A DNA stretch of 64,000 bases from Kangiella sp. (lineage in GTDB: Bacteria > Pseudomonadota > Gammaproteobacteria > Enterobacterales > Kangiellaceae). Below, piece by piece: positions 57,117-64,000 of this stretch (the first letter of the stretch is position 1; each line of letters starts with the position of its first letter). The stretch lies in NCBI GenBank assembly GCA_028284185.1, contig JANQSG010000013.1:19671-83670 (forward strand), written 5' to 3'. Below the pieces are notes generated by a model. It was given only the letters and a program-made list of their open reading frames with translations. It did not search any database and was not told the DNA's origin. Position numbers and translations under genes: made by a program.

Positions 57117-58208
57117 ATGCCATTAAATTGCGGAATTGTCGGCTTGCCGAATGTTGGAAAATCAACACTGTTCAATGCCTTAACCGATGCAGGTATTGAC
57201 GCGGCTAATTACCCTTTTTGTACCATTGAGCCCAATACCGGCGTGGTACCTATTCCAGATCCACGACTAGATGCATTGGCAGCTATTGTTGATCCTGAAA
57301 AAACTTTACCCGCCACTATGGAATTTGTAGATATTGCCGGATTGGTTGCAGGTGCCTCCAAAGGCGAAGGCCTGGGTAATAAATTCCTGGCCAATATCCG
57401 TGAAACCCATGCCATTGCGCACGTAGTACGCTGCTTTGCCAATGACGACGTGGTTCATGTTGCTGGCAAAGTTGATCCGATTGCCGATATTGAAACCATC
57501 AATACCGAATTGGCACTTGCCGATCTGGAGTCGGTAGAAAAGCGTCTGATTAAAACCACTAAAATAGCTAAAAGTGGCGACAAAGAAGCCAAAGCTGATT
57601 TGGAAGTGCTTGAAAAATGTAAAAGTTGTTTGGATGAAGGCAGTGCCCTGCGCAGTTTGGATTGGGATAAAGATGAAAAGAAAATCTTAAGTCGCTTTCA
57701 ACTAATTACCACCAAACCCACTATGTATATCGCCAATGTTAGTGAAGAAGGCTTTGAAGATAATCCACTATTGGAGCAAGTCAGGGAATTTGCTACAAAA
57801 GAAAATGCCGAAGTCGTTGCTATTTGTGCTTCGATTGAATCCGAAATTGCTGCACTCGATGATGAAGATAAGGCTGAATTTTTAGCTGATATTGGCCAGG
57901 AAGAACCAGGATTAAATCGAGTGATTCGAGCTGGCTATAGCTTGCTAAACTTACAAACCTACTTTACCGCTGGCAAAAAAGAAGTTCGCGCCTGGCAGGT
58001 TCGGGTGGGCGCTACTGCCCCGCAAGCTGCTGGCGTTATTCATACCGACTTTGAAAAAGGTTTTATTCGCGCCGAAGTCACCGCCTATAACGATTATATC
58101 GCTGGCAATGGCGAAGCTGGTGCCAAAGAAGCTGGTAAATGGCGTCTAGAAGGCAAAGATTATATCGTGCAAGATGGCGACGTTATGCACTTTAGGTTTA
58201 ACGTCTAA
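57117..58208 (+). CDS. ychF: Redox-regulated ATPase YchF
   Basis: A 363-aa Obg-related P-loop protein. G1 '[14 protein letters not shown]', G3 '[17 protein letters not shown]', the NxxE motif in 'IANVSEEGF' in place of NKxD (explaining ATP over GTP), and a C-terminal TGS domain (about 280-363). It modulates stress and oxidative responses. 27 nt after pth. Confidence 0.96.
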   Translation: MPLNCGIVGLPNVGKSTLFNALTDAGIDAANYPFCTIEPNTGVVPIPDPRLDALAAIVDPEKTLPATMEFVDIAGLVAGASKGEGLGNKFLANIRETHAIAHVVRCFANDDVVHVAGKVDPIADIETINTELALADLESVEKRLIKTTKIAKSGDKEAKADLEVLEKCKSCLDEGSALRSLDWDKDEKKILSRFQLITTKPTMYIANVSEEGFEDNPLLEQVREFATKENAEVVAICASIESEIAALDDEDKAEFLADIGQEEPGLNRVIRAGYSLLNLQTYFTAGKKEVRAWQVRVGATAPQAAGVIHTDFEKGFIRAEVTAYNDYIAGNGEAGAKEAGKWRLEGKDYIVQDGDVMHFRFNV

Positions 58209-58220
58209 ATTCGTTCTGCT

Positions 58221-58254
58221 CATTGCGAGCAGCCTTGCGACGAAGCAATCCCGG
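58221..58254. repeat. REP-like palindromic element
   Basis: The sequence CATTGCGAGC...CGAAGCAATCC, with ATTGC/GCAAT as outer arms, matches the widespread 'CATTGCGAG...GAAGCAATC' type of dispersed bacterial repeat. It lies 12 nt after the ychF stop and before tRNA-Met, and could be a transcript-end structure or a decayed mobile repeat. Other copies cannot be checked here. Confidence 0.6.
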
Positions 58255-58359
58255 GCAATTCGCGGCCAAAAATTTAATGCATAAACAACAGCGTTATTTA
58301 CATTGATGGGGCTTGACAAAAAGCCCTAAAATCACCAAAATACGCGCCACTGAATTTAT

Positions 58360-58436
58360 GGCTATGTAGCTCAGCTGGTTAGAGCACAGCATTCATAATG
58401 CTGGGGTCGGTGGTTCAAGTCCACCCATAGCTACCA
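58360..58436 (+). tRNA. tRNA-Met (anticodon CAT, elongator type)
   Basis: 77 nt with encoded CCA. Acceptor GGCTATG/CATAGCT (pair 1-72 is G-U), D arm 'GCTCAGCTGGTTAGAGC', anticodon loop with CAT, T arm GGTGG-TTCAAGT-CCACC. The 1-72 pair and D arm fit an elongator, not an initiator. tRNA-Ile decoding AUA (CAT with lysidine) cannot be fully excluded. Confidence 0.93.
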
Positions 58437-58447
58437 TATAAAATAAA

Positions 58448-58478
58448 GGGTTACGTCATTTTGACATAACCCTTTTTT
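58448..58478 (+). terminator. Terminator after tRNA-Met
   Basis: Stem GGGTTA.GTCA/TGAC.TAACCC (58448-58472, one internal mismatch) and TTTTTT. Confidence 0.88.
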
Positions 58479-58544
58479 CTTGTCTGAAAAAATATAAATC
58501 CACTGAAAGTCCAAAAGCTTTAATTTTTTATATCCCCTAATAAA

Positions 58545-58624
58545 GAGAAAAGCAGGCCGTAGCCTGCTTTTTAATTTGTTGGAAATTCCTTGTTAACGGA
58601 AAAACCACAATTTCCTATCTGAAG
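58545..58624 (-). ncRNA. tracrRNA of the type II-C CRISPR system
   Basis: Read on the minus strand from about 58624 to 58545, about 80 nt. The 17-nt core 58622-58606 is perfectly complementary to the CRISPR repeat in its transcribed (minus-strand) orientation. After a 6-nt bulge, CCGUUAAC (58599-58592) pairs with the first seven repeat bases GUUGCGG, with one bulged U and a G-U pair. Then AAGGAAUUUCC resembles the nexus AAGGCUAGUCC of Streptococcus pyogenes. The end is a 10-bp terminator hairpin closed by a stable C-UACG-G loop (58548-58571) with a U-rich tail. All parts expected of a tracrRNA are present. Promoter at 58629-58657. Confidence 0.88.
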
Positions 58625-58628
58625 ATCT

Positions 58629-58657
58629 ACAGTATCCCGTAAATTGAAACCTGTCAA
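58629..58657 (-). promoter_or_regulatory. Promoter of tracrRNA
   Basis: A consensus TTGACA -35 (58657-58652) on the minus strand. Two -10 candidates: GATACT (58636-58631, 15-bp spacer) or TACTGT (58634-58629, 17-bp spacer). Either puts the start just at the anti-repeat, so the transcript has almost no 5' extension. Confidence 0.65.
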
Positions 58658-58661
58658 GTTT

Positions 58662-58682
58662 TCAGGTATTAATACAACCTGA
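58662..58682. promoter_or_regulatory. Inverted repeat between divergent tracrRNA and cas9 promoters
   Basis: TCAGGT (58662-58667) and ACCTGA (58677-58682) around a 9-nt AT-rich centre, 30 nt upstream of the cas9 ATG. A further CCTG at 58650-58653 pairs with the left arm. Candidate operator for cas expression; cas9 has GGGAG 7 nt upstream of its ATG and a TATAAA box near 58688. Confidence 0.35.
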
Positions 58683-58712
58683 GAACATATAAATATAAAA
58701 GGGAGTATAACA

Positions 58713-61700
58713 ATGAGATATAGACTAGGTATCGACATGGGCACAACTTCTCTAGGTTGGTGCGCAGTAAAACTAGATAGTAATAATCAGCCTTGTGGTG
58801 TCATAGATATGGGGGTAAGGATTTTCCCTGATGGCCGTGATGCTCAAAGTAAGCAGCCCTTATCAGTAACTCGCAGAGAAAAGCGCTCTTCAAGAAGGCG
58901 GCGAGATCGTTATATAGAAAGGCGTAACGAGCTTCTTGAAGTATTAATCAAATATGGATTAATGCCAAAAGATAAATCAGAACGAAAAAAGGTTGAAGAA
59001 ATTGACCCATGGCAAGCGCGAGCGGATTCAGCCACTAAACAGGCTTCTCTACACACATTAGGCAGAGCCTTGTTCCATATCAATCAGCGCAGGGGATTTA
59101 AAAGCAATCGAATACTTGATGACTCATCGGATTCAGAACTCACCGGTATGAAAGGTGGGATACAAGATCTTCAAGAACAACTTAGTGGTCAAACTGTTGG
59201 TCAATTTTTATATGAAAAACATAAGAATAAAGAAACAGTTAGGCTTAGACCTAATACAGTAAAAGGTAAGAATCAGTGGGACTTTTATATTTCCAGGGAA
59301 ATGATGGAGCAAGAGGTTAAGACTATCCTAAACCTTCAATCACAGTTCTACCCTGACAGTCTTACACCAAAAATTCAGCAAGAGCTTACTAATATTATTA
59401 TTGTTCAAAGACCTTTACAAATTCCCGAACCAGGCTGGTGCACCTTAATAGATGGTGAAAAAAGAGGACGTTCAGGTTATCCAGAAATACAAAGGTTTAG
59501 AGTTTTTCAAGAAGTTGCGAATCTGAAATTAAAAAAATACAGCGAGGATGATCCAGAGCTAACCGAACAACAAAAAGAGATTATTCTTAAAGAGCTGCTT
59601 AGTAATTTTAGCGAAGTTAACAAAAATGGTTTACTGACTTGGGCAAAAATCAAAAAACTAACTAACCTCAATCGCGCATCTTCATTTAACCTTGAGGAAC
59701 TTGGCCGCAAAGGGTTAAATTGTGATCTAACCAGTTACCGGTTAGCTGATGAGTTTTTCTTTGGATTAGACTGGTTTGAACTAGATAGCAATACTCAAAA
59801 TTTGATAATCGACAAAATTGTTACCGTTGCCAATAAAGATGAGTTAAAAAAATGGCTCTTAGATACTTTTAACCTAGATGAAACTCAAATCAATAACATT
59901 GCTTCAACAAAACTCTCTTCAGGTTACGCTAATATCAGCCTCAAAGCTGCAAAAAAAATCAACCCTCATATGAAAGAAGGCTTAACCTACGACAAAGCCT
60001 GTCAAAAAGAAGGAATAAACCATAGCCAATTCCACTCTGGTGAAATCTACAATGAAGGCAACCTACCCTACTACGGACAATTACTTCAGCGATATGTGTT
60101 AGGCGGTGACCACTCATTGGGGGGAAATGCAACACCGGAACAATATTATGGCAAGATCAACAACCCAACTGTTCATCTCGCCCTTAATCAATTGAAAACA
60201 GTCGTAAATGCTTTGATTCTGAATTTAGGTGTTGGCCCAGAAGAAATACATTTGGAACTCGCAAGAGAGCTGCCTTTAGGTGCCGATCAATATTCTAAAC
60301 TTGAAAGAGATTTACGAAAGGGGCGTGCTGATAATGAGCGCATCAATGAAGAGCTTGAAAAGCTGGGGGTTACCCAAAACTATCAAAATCGTATGAAATA
60401 TAAATTATGGGAAGATTTAGCCAACTCACCAACTGAACGATGCTGTCCGTTTACTGGAGGTACCATATCGCCACATGATATTTTCAATTCAGTTTACGAA
60501 GTTGAACACTTGTTACCTTTTTCCCTAAGTTACGATGACTCCCGAGCAAATAAAGTGCTATCTCATAGAGATGCTAACCGACTCAAAGGCAATCAGTCAC
60601 CATACGAAGCTTTTGGACATAGTCCTGAAGGCTATGACTGGGATAAGATTATTGCTCGAGTCGAGAATTTTTCGAACAAAAGTAAACTTTGGAGGTTTGA
60701 GCCTAACGCTTGGGAAAAATGGAAAGGCAATAATGGAGACTTATTAGCAAGAATGCTTAATGACACTCGCTATATGACCAAAATAGCAAGAGAGTATATG
60801 ACCTACGCTTGTAATAAAAATAAAGTCGTTGCAGTAACAGGCCAACTTACCTCAATGCTAAGACATCATTGGGGGTTAAATAGCCTTATAAACGAAAATG
60901 ACACAAAAGATCGTGCTGATCATAGGCATCATGCAATAGATGCCTTAGTCGTTGCCTGTACCAGCCGCAATACACTCAATAAAGTATCTAAAGCTTCTAA
61001 GCGTGCGCACGATACTGATAAGCTCCTAGAAAAGCTTGAATATCCATTTGAAGGATTCGAACGATCAAAAATACAGAAACTTGTGAACAATATTGTAATT
61101 TCTTACAAACCCGACCATGGCAAACCTAACGGCTCAACGACAATAGGCTCATTGCATCAAGAAACCTATTATGGCCGAATTTGTGATGGCATAAAGAAAA
61201 ACACAGGAATTTACGCGACTCGAAAACCTTTTTTAGGGTTAGAAGCTAAAGAGAAAAAAATCCAAGAAATTGCCAACCCTGTAATTAAACAAGCTTTGCT
61301 TGATCAACTAAATACCAAACCGAGTAAGCAACAATGGCAGGACTTCTTAGCTCAATACACAAAGGATAACAATATCCGACGAGTTCGAGTTCATATTGAA
61401 AAGTCGGATGATGTAATGATCCCTATTAATGACAAATCTGGAAAACCTTATCGCTATGTTCAAGGTGGCAATAATTACTGTGCCGACATTTGGTGTACCG
61501 ATAAAGGTAAAAAGGCTGGTAAATGGCAAGCTGAGATTATATCCATGTATGACGCTCATCAGCCAGACTTTACCCCACAATGGCGTAAAGAAAATCCAAC
61601 CGCATGGCGTGTAATGAGACTACAAATTAACGATATGGTGGCTTTTAAACTGGACGGTGAAACAATAATTTCAAAGGTTAAAAAGATCACTGGTGGAAGA

Positions 61701-61871
61701 GTTTATTTAAGAAGCCATCTAATTGCTAAAGAAGAGAAAGATAAACTCAGTTGGGCTGCATCACCAAACAAATTACAAGAAAGAAATGCTCGAAAAGTTT
61801 TTGTCGATCCATTGGGCAAAGTCAAAGATCCTGGTCATGCTCGTAAAGCCCATAAAATTCAAAAGGAATAG
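58713..61871 (+). CDS. cas9: CRISPR-associated endonuclease Cas9, type II-C
   Basis: A 1052-aa compact Cas9. RuvC-I 'RLGIDMGTTSLGW' with Asp8, Arg-rich bridge helix 'RREKRSSRRRRDRYIERRNE' (about 56-75), recognition lobe, RuvC-II Glu515 ('IHLELARELP'), HNH with catalytic His599 ('YEVEHLLPFSLSYDDSRANK' and 'ANRLKGNQSPYEAF'), RuvC-III His740/Asp743 ('DHRHHAIDALVVAC'), and a C-terminal PAM-interacting region (about 850-1052). All active-site residues are present, so both DNA strands should be cut. Glu598 replaces the usual Asp before the HNH His. Absence of csn2 and cas4 gives subtype II-C. cas1 starts 3 nt later. Confidence 0.97.
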   Translation: MRYRLGIDMGTTSLGWCAVKLDSNNQPCGVIDMGVRIFPDGRDAQSKQPLSVTRREKRSSRRRRDRYIERRNELLEVLIKYGLMPKDKSERKKVEEIDPWQARADSATKQASLHTLGRALFHINQRRGFKSNRILDDSSDSELTGMKGGIQDLQEQLSGQTVGQFLYEKHKNKETVRLRPNTVKGKNQWDFYISREMMEQEVKTILNLQSQFYPDSLTPKIQQELTNIIIVQRPLQIPEPGWCTLIDGEKRGRSGYPEIQRFRVFQEVANLKLKKYSEDDPELTEQQKEIILKELLSNFSEVNKNGLLTWAKIKKLTNLNRASSFNLEELGRKGLNCDLTSYRLADEFFFGLDWFELDSNTQNLIIDKIVTVANKDELKKWLLDTFNLDETQINNIASTKLSSGYANISLKAAKKINPHMKEGLTYDKACQKEGINHSQFHSGEIYNEGNLPYYGQLLQRYVLGGDHSLGGNATPEQYYGKINNPTVHLALNQLKTVVNALILNLGVGPEEIHLELARELPLGADQYSKLERDLRKGRADNERINEELEKLGVTQNYQNRMKYKLWEDLANSPTERCCPFTGGTISPHDIFNSVYEVEHLLPFSLSYDDSRANKVLSHRDANRLKGNQSPYEAFGHSPEGYDWDKIIARVENFSNKSKLWRFEPNAWEKWKGNNGDLLARMLNDTRYMTKIAREYMTYACNKNKVVAVTGQLTSMLRHHWGLNSLINENDTKDRADHRHHAIDALVVACTSRNTLNKVSKASKRAHDTDKLLEKLEYPFEGFERSKIQKLVNNIVISYKPDHGKPNGSTTIGSLHQETYYGRICDGIKKNTGIYATRKPFLGLEAKEKKIQEIANPVIKQALLDQLNTKPSKQQWQDFLAQYTKDNNIRRVRVHIEKSDDVMIPINDKSGKPYRYVQGGNNYCADIWCTDKGKKAGKWQAEIISMYDAHQPDFTPQWRKENPTAWRVMRLQINDMVAFKLDGETIISKVKKITGGRVYLRSHLIAKEEKDKLSWAASPNKLQERNARKVFVDPLGKVKDPGHARKAHKIQKE

Positions 61872-61873
61872 TT

Positions 61874-62791
61874 ATGTCCACAAGGATGTTAGAAATCAGC
61901 CAAGATAACCGCTATCTTTCTATCCATAGAGGTTTTATTGAAATAAAAGAGTCTGGGGACTTAATTGGCAAAGTCCCTATTGACGACATAAACAGTATAA
62001 TCGGTGCTGCACATGGCCTAATTTACAGTCAAAGCCTTCTAATGGAGCTGTCCAAAAGAAATATTCCTCTTGTAGTTTGTAATCAAGCCTTTGTACCAGT
62101 ATCAGTCCTTTGGCCACTAGATGGTCACTATAACCAATCCGCTAAAATTGATAACCAGCTAGATGCTAGCCTACCACTAAAAAAACAGCTATGGAAATCA
62201 CTGGTCAGTCAAAAGATCTATCGCCAAGGACAAACTCTAGAAGCTTTGAACTTGCCTGCAGGAGCACTTTATCAGCTCAGTAAAAAAGTCCGCTCAGGTG
62301 ACAAAGAAAACTTGGAAGGACAAGCAGCCAAACGATATTGGCCGATACTACTAGGAGGAGACTTCAAGCGCTATCGAGATGGACCAGCTCCAAATAATTT
62401 ACTGAATTATGGCTATATTATACTTAGATCGGCCACGGCAAGAGCTATCGTTGCTGGTGGTCTTCACCCTGCCATCGGACTGTTTCACCGCAATAAAAAC
62501 AATCCTTTTCGCCTTGTCGATGACCTGATGGAACCTTTCCGTCCCTTTATTGACCTTCTTGTATGGAAGTTATATTCACAGGAAGGCGTATATGCATTAA
62601 GCCCAGCAGTAAAGTCTCGCCTGGTATCCATATTGTCTGTTGAACTAGAGTCTAATGATTTCACGAGCTCACTGCTAAATCATATCCAACTACTTGTACG
62701 ATCACTCAACAAAAGTTATGAAGAAAAGAAAGTAATGTTGCAATATCCCAACCCAAGCCTGCTAAACCTGCAAGCAATTCTCAATGGATAA
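61874..62791 (+). CDS. cas1: CRISPR integrase Cas1 (type II)
   Basis: A 305-aa protein with the metal-binding residues Glu148 ('ENLEGQAAKRYW'), His205 ('GLHPAIGLFHRNKNNPF') and Glu220 ('DLMEPFRP'). With Cas2 it integrates new spacers into the array. It begins right after cas9 and overlaps cas2 by 8 nt, so the three are one operon. Confidence 0.96.
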   Translation: MSTRMLEISQDNRYLSIHRGFIEIKESGDLIGKVPIDDINSIIGAAHGLIYSQSLLMELSKRNIPLVVCNQAFVPVSVLWPLDGHYNQSAKIDNQLDASLPLKKQLWKSLVSQKIYRQGQTLEALNLPAGALYQLSKKVRSGDKENLEGQAAKRYWPILLGGDFKRYRDGPAPNNLLNYGYIILRSATARAIVAGGLHPAIGLFHRNKNNPFRLVDDLMEPFRPFIDLLVWKLYSQEGVYALSPAVKSRLVSILSVELESNDFTSSLLNHIQLLVRSLNKSYEEKKVMLQYPNPSLLNLQAILNG

Positions 62792-63113
62792 GAGTAAATT
62801 CAGGCTTATGTGGCTAATGGTAATGTTCGACCTACCAGTAATGGAAAAAGCTGAAAGACGTAGTGCAACCCAATTCCGTAACTTTTTATTAGATGAGGGC
62901 TTTGAAATGTCTCAATTCTCAGTTTACTTTCGGTTTATTGGAGAAAAAGAACGGAGTATTCCCATCGTTAAAAGGATTAAGCAAGCTTTACCAGCGAATG
63001 GAAAAGTCAGCATTCTCTTTTTTACTGACAAACAATTCAGTGATATTTTGTATTTTCACGACAGAACTTTAGTAGAAAATGCCGAAATACCCGATCAGCT
63101 AGCCTTGTTTTAG
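62784..63113 (+). CDS. cas2: CRISPR-associated Cas2 (type II)
   Basis: A 109-aa ferredoxin-fold protein. 'RLMWLMVMFDLPVMEKAERR' with conserved Asp16, 'FRNFLLDEGFEMSQFSVYFR' and the end 'LVENAEIPDQLALF'. It is the structural partner of Cas1 in spacer integration. It overlaps cas1 and ends 62 nt before the array. Confidence 0.95.
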   Translation: MDKSKFRLMWLMVMFDLPVMEKAERRSATQFRNFLLDEGFEMSQFSVYFRFIGEKERSIPIVKRIKQALPANGKVSILFFTDKQFSDILYFHDRTLVENAEIPDQLALF

Positions 63114-63141
63114 CTATTTTCAAGTCCCGAAAATAACGAAA

Positions 63142-63163
63142 AAGCTCTTGAAATCAAGAGCTT
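63142..63163 (-). terminator. Terminator for array transcripts (minus strand)
   Basis: A 10-bp perfect stem AAGCTCTTGA/TCAAGAGCTT. On the minus strand it is followed by TTTCG then TTATTTT; on the plus strand it is followed by ATCGAGG with no U-run. So it stops transcription coming from the array, not from cas2. Confidence 0.75.
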
Positions 63164-63175
63164 ATCGAGGCACGG

Positions 63176-64000
63176 AGTTTATCAGATAGGAAATTGTGCT
63201 TAAACCGCAACTAAATATTCATAATATTCTGCCTGATCTTAAGTTTATCAGATAGGAAATTGTGCTTAAACCGCAACTCCTGATATGCACTGAGACCAAA
63301 GCTTATTAGTTTATCAGATAGGAAATTGTGCTTAAACCGCAACGAGTATTGGGACAGTATTAAACAGAAGTACAGTTTATCAGATAGGAAATTGTGCTTA
63401 AACCGCAACTACTCTAATACTCATATATACCACCTATAAAGTTTATCAGATAGGAAATTGTGCTTAAACCGCAACAATAAACTATTATATAAAACATCTT
63501 CTACGAGTTTATCAGATAGGAAATTGTGCTTAAACCGCAACAATGTCCACCGCCTGGCCAGTTGCATGGGTAGTTTATCAGATAGGAAATTGTGCTTAAA
63601 CCGCAACCCAGCCACGTCAGCTATCATTGACCAATAGAGTTTATCAGATAGGAAATTGTGCTTAAACCGCAACACCTCGTTCTAATGTTTACTTTCCCTA
63701 GTAAGTTTATCAGATAGGAAATTGTGCTTAAACCGCAACTTTTGATGACGGTTTAAATAAGGATAAGTTAGTTTATCAGATAGGAAATTGTGCTTAAACC
63801 GCAACCTAATGGAGACCTGGTACTTTTGCTTTACCAGTTTATCAGATAGGAAATTGTGCTTAAACCGCAACTACCTAGTGAGAATAGTACAGCTCTAGCT
63901 TAGTTTATCAGATAGGAAATTGTGCTTAAACCGCAACACCTGATCTTAAATTGTCCATAATAAAGTTAGTTTATCAGATAGGAAATTGTGCTTAAACCGC
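63176..64000 (-). CRISPR. CRISPR array: 12 complete 36-nt repeats plus one cut by the window edge, 12 spacers
   Basis: Repeats start every 66 nt from 63176 to 63968; all twelve complete copies are identical, and all spacers are 30 nt. The thirteenth repeat is cut at 64000, so the array continues to the right. Transcribed orientation is minus strand, where the repeat starts GTTGCGG and ends TGATAAACT. This is supported by complementarity with the tracrRNA and by the one-sided terminator next to cas2. No degenerate terminal repeat is seen at the cas2 side. Short minus-strand reading frames with a recurring 12-residue motif are artefacts of the 66-nt (22-codon) period. Confidence 0.98.

Noticed and set aside
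58545..58575. Hairpin near 58560 as a terminator for tRNA-Met
   Set aside because: The tRNA already has its own terminator at 58448-58478; this hairpin's U-tail on the minus strand and its place after the anti-repeat make it the tracrRNA end.
58592..58622. Stray CRISPR repeat upstream of cas9
   Set aside because: Similarity to the repeat is real, but with bulges, a promoter and a terminator placed as in tracrRNA; it is the anti-repeat, not an array remnant.
63211..63870. Minus-strand reading frames of 62-84 codons with a recurring 12-residue motif (LRFKHNFLSDKL)
   Set aside because: They come from the CRISPR array: the 66-nt period is exactly 22 codons, so repeats stay in frame. Not a repeat protein.

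Overview
The window is a chromosomal segment of a gammaproteobacterium with A+T-leaning DNA. The evidence is gene order: zapE / rplM-rpsI / petABC / sspAB, zapG-degS, murA-ibaG-yrbG-kdsDC-lptCAB-rpoN-hpf-ptsN-rapZ, mreBCD-maf-rng-yhdP-tldD, darP/pmbA, hemA-prfA-prmC divergent from lolB-ispE-tRNA-Gln-prs, and rplY-pth-ychF. These follow the clusters known from Escherichia and Pseudomonas. A marine Kangiella-like lineage is possible, but I cannot fix the genus.

Layout. 1-3.1 kb: end of dolP, then a membrane-anchored AraC-type regulator and two small membrane proteins. 3.2-9.6 kb: an NTF2-like secreted protein, sspB-sspA, the cytochrome bc1 operon petABC, rpsI-rplM and an HU-like gene. 9.6-17 kb: a three-gene ECF sigma operon, zapE with a hydrolase, an aldehyde dehydrogenase plus ThDP-enzyme pair, and a DUF2238 membrane protein. 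17-19 kb: zapG and a DegS-like protease. 19.08-20.72 kb: what looks like one mobile integron gene cassette, encoding an HNH nuclease-like protein and ending in an attC-like site, inserted a few bases past the murA stop. 20.7-32 kb: murA and the Kdo/LPS-export/sigma-54/PTS-Ntr cluster, then mgtE. 32-43.7 kb: pmbA, a TonB-dependent receptor, darP, tldD, nitrilase, yhdP and rng. 43.7-46.8 kb: maf (frameshifted), mreD, mreC (apparent ATC start) and mreB. 47-58.2 kb: prmC-prfA-hemA, then TPR lipoprotein, lolB, ispE, tRNA-Gln, prs, rplY, pth and ychF. 58.2-64 kb: a REP-like element, tRNA-Met, and a type II-C CRISPR-Cas locus (tracrRNA, cas9, cas1, cas2, array) running off the right edge.

The two accessory islands are the most interesting parts. 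In the CRISPR locus I can place a compact tracrRNA of about 80 nt on the minus strand, divergent from cas9. It has a TTGACA -35 box, a 31-nt anti-repeat, a nexus-like hairpin and a terminator with a UACG loop. The array is read on the minus strand, toward the cas genes. Its 36-nt repeats each end in an extended -10-like box, as in Neisseria and Campylobacter, and a one-sided terminator lies between the array and cas2. In the other island, the HNH gene is bounded by a GTTRRRY site and by a structured attC with an extrahelical G. No integrase is present, so this looks like an orphan cassette. A defence role is plausible but unproven.
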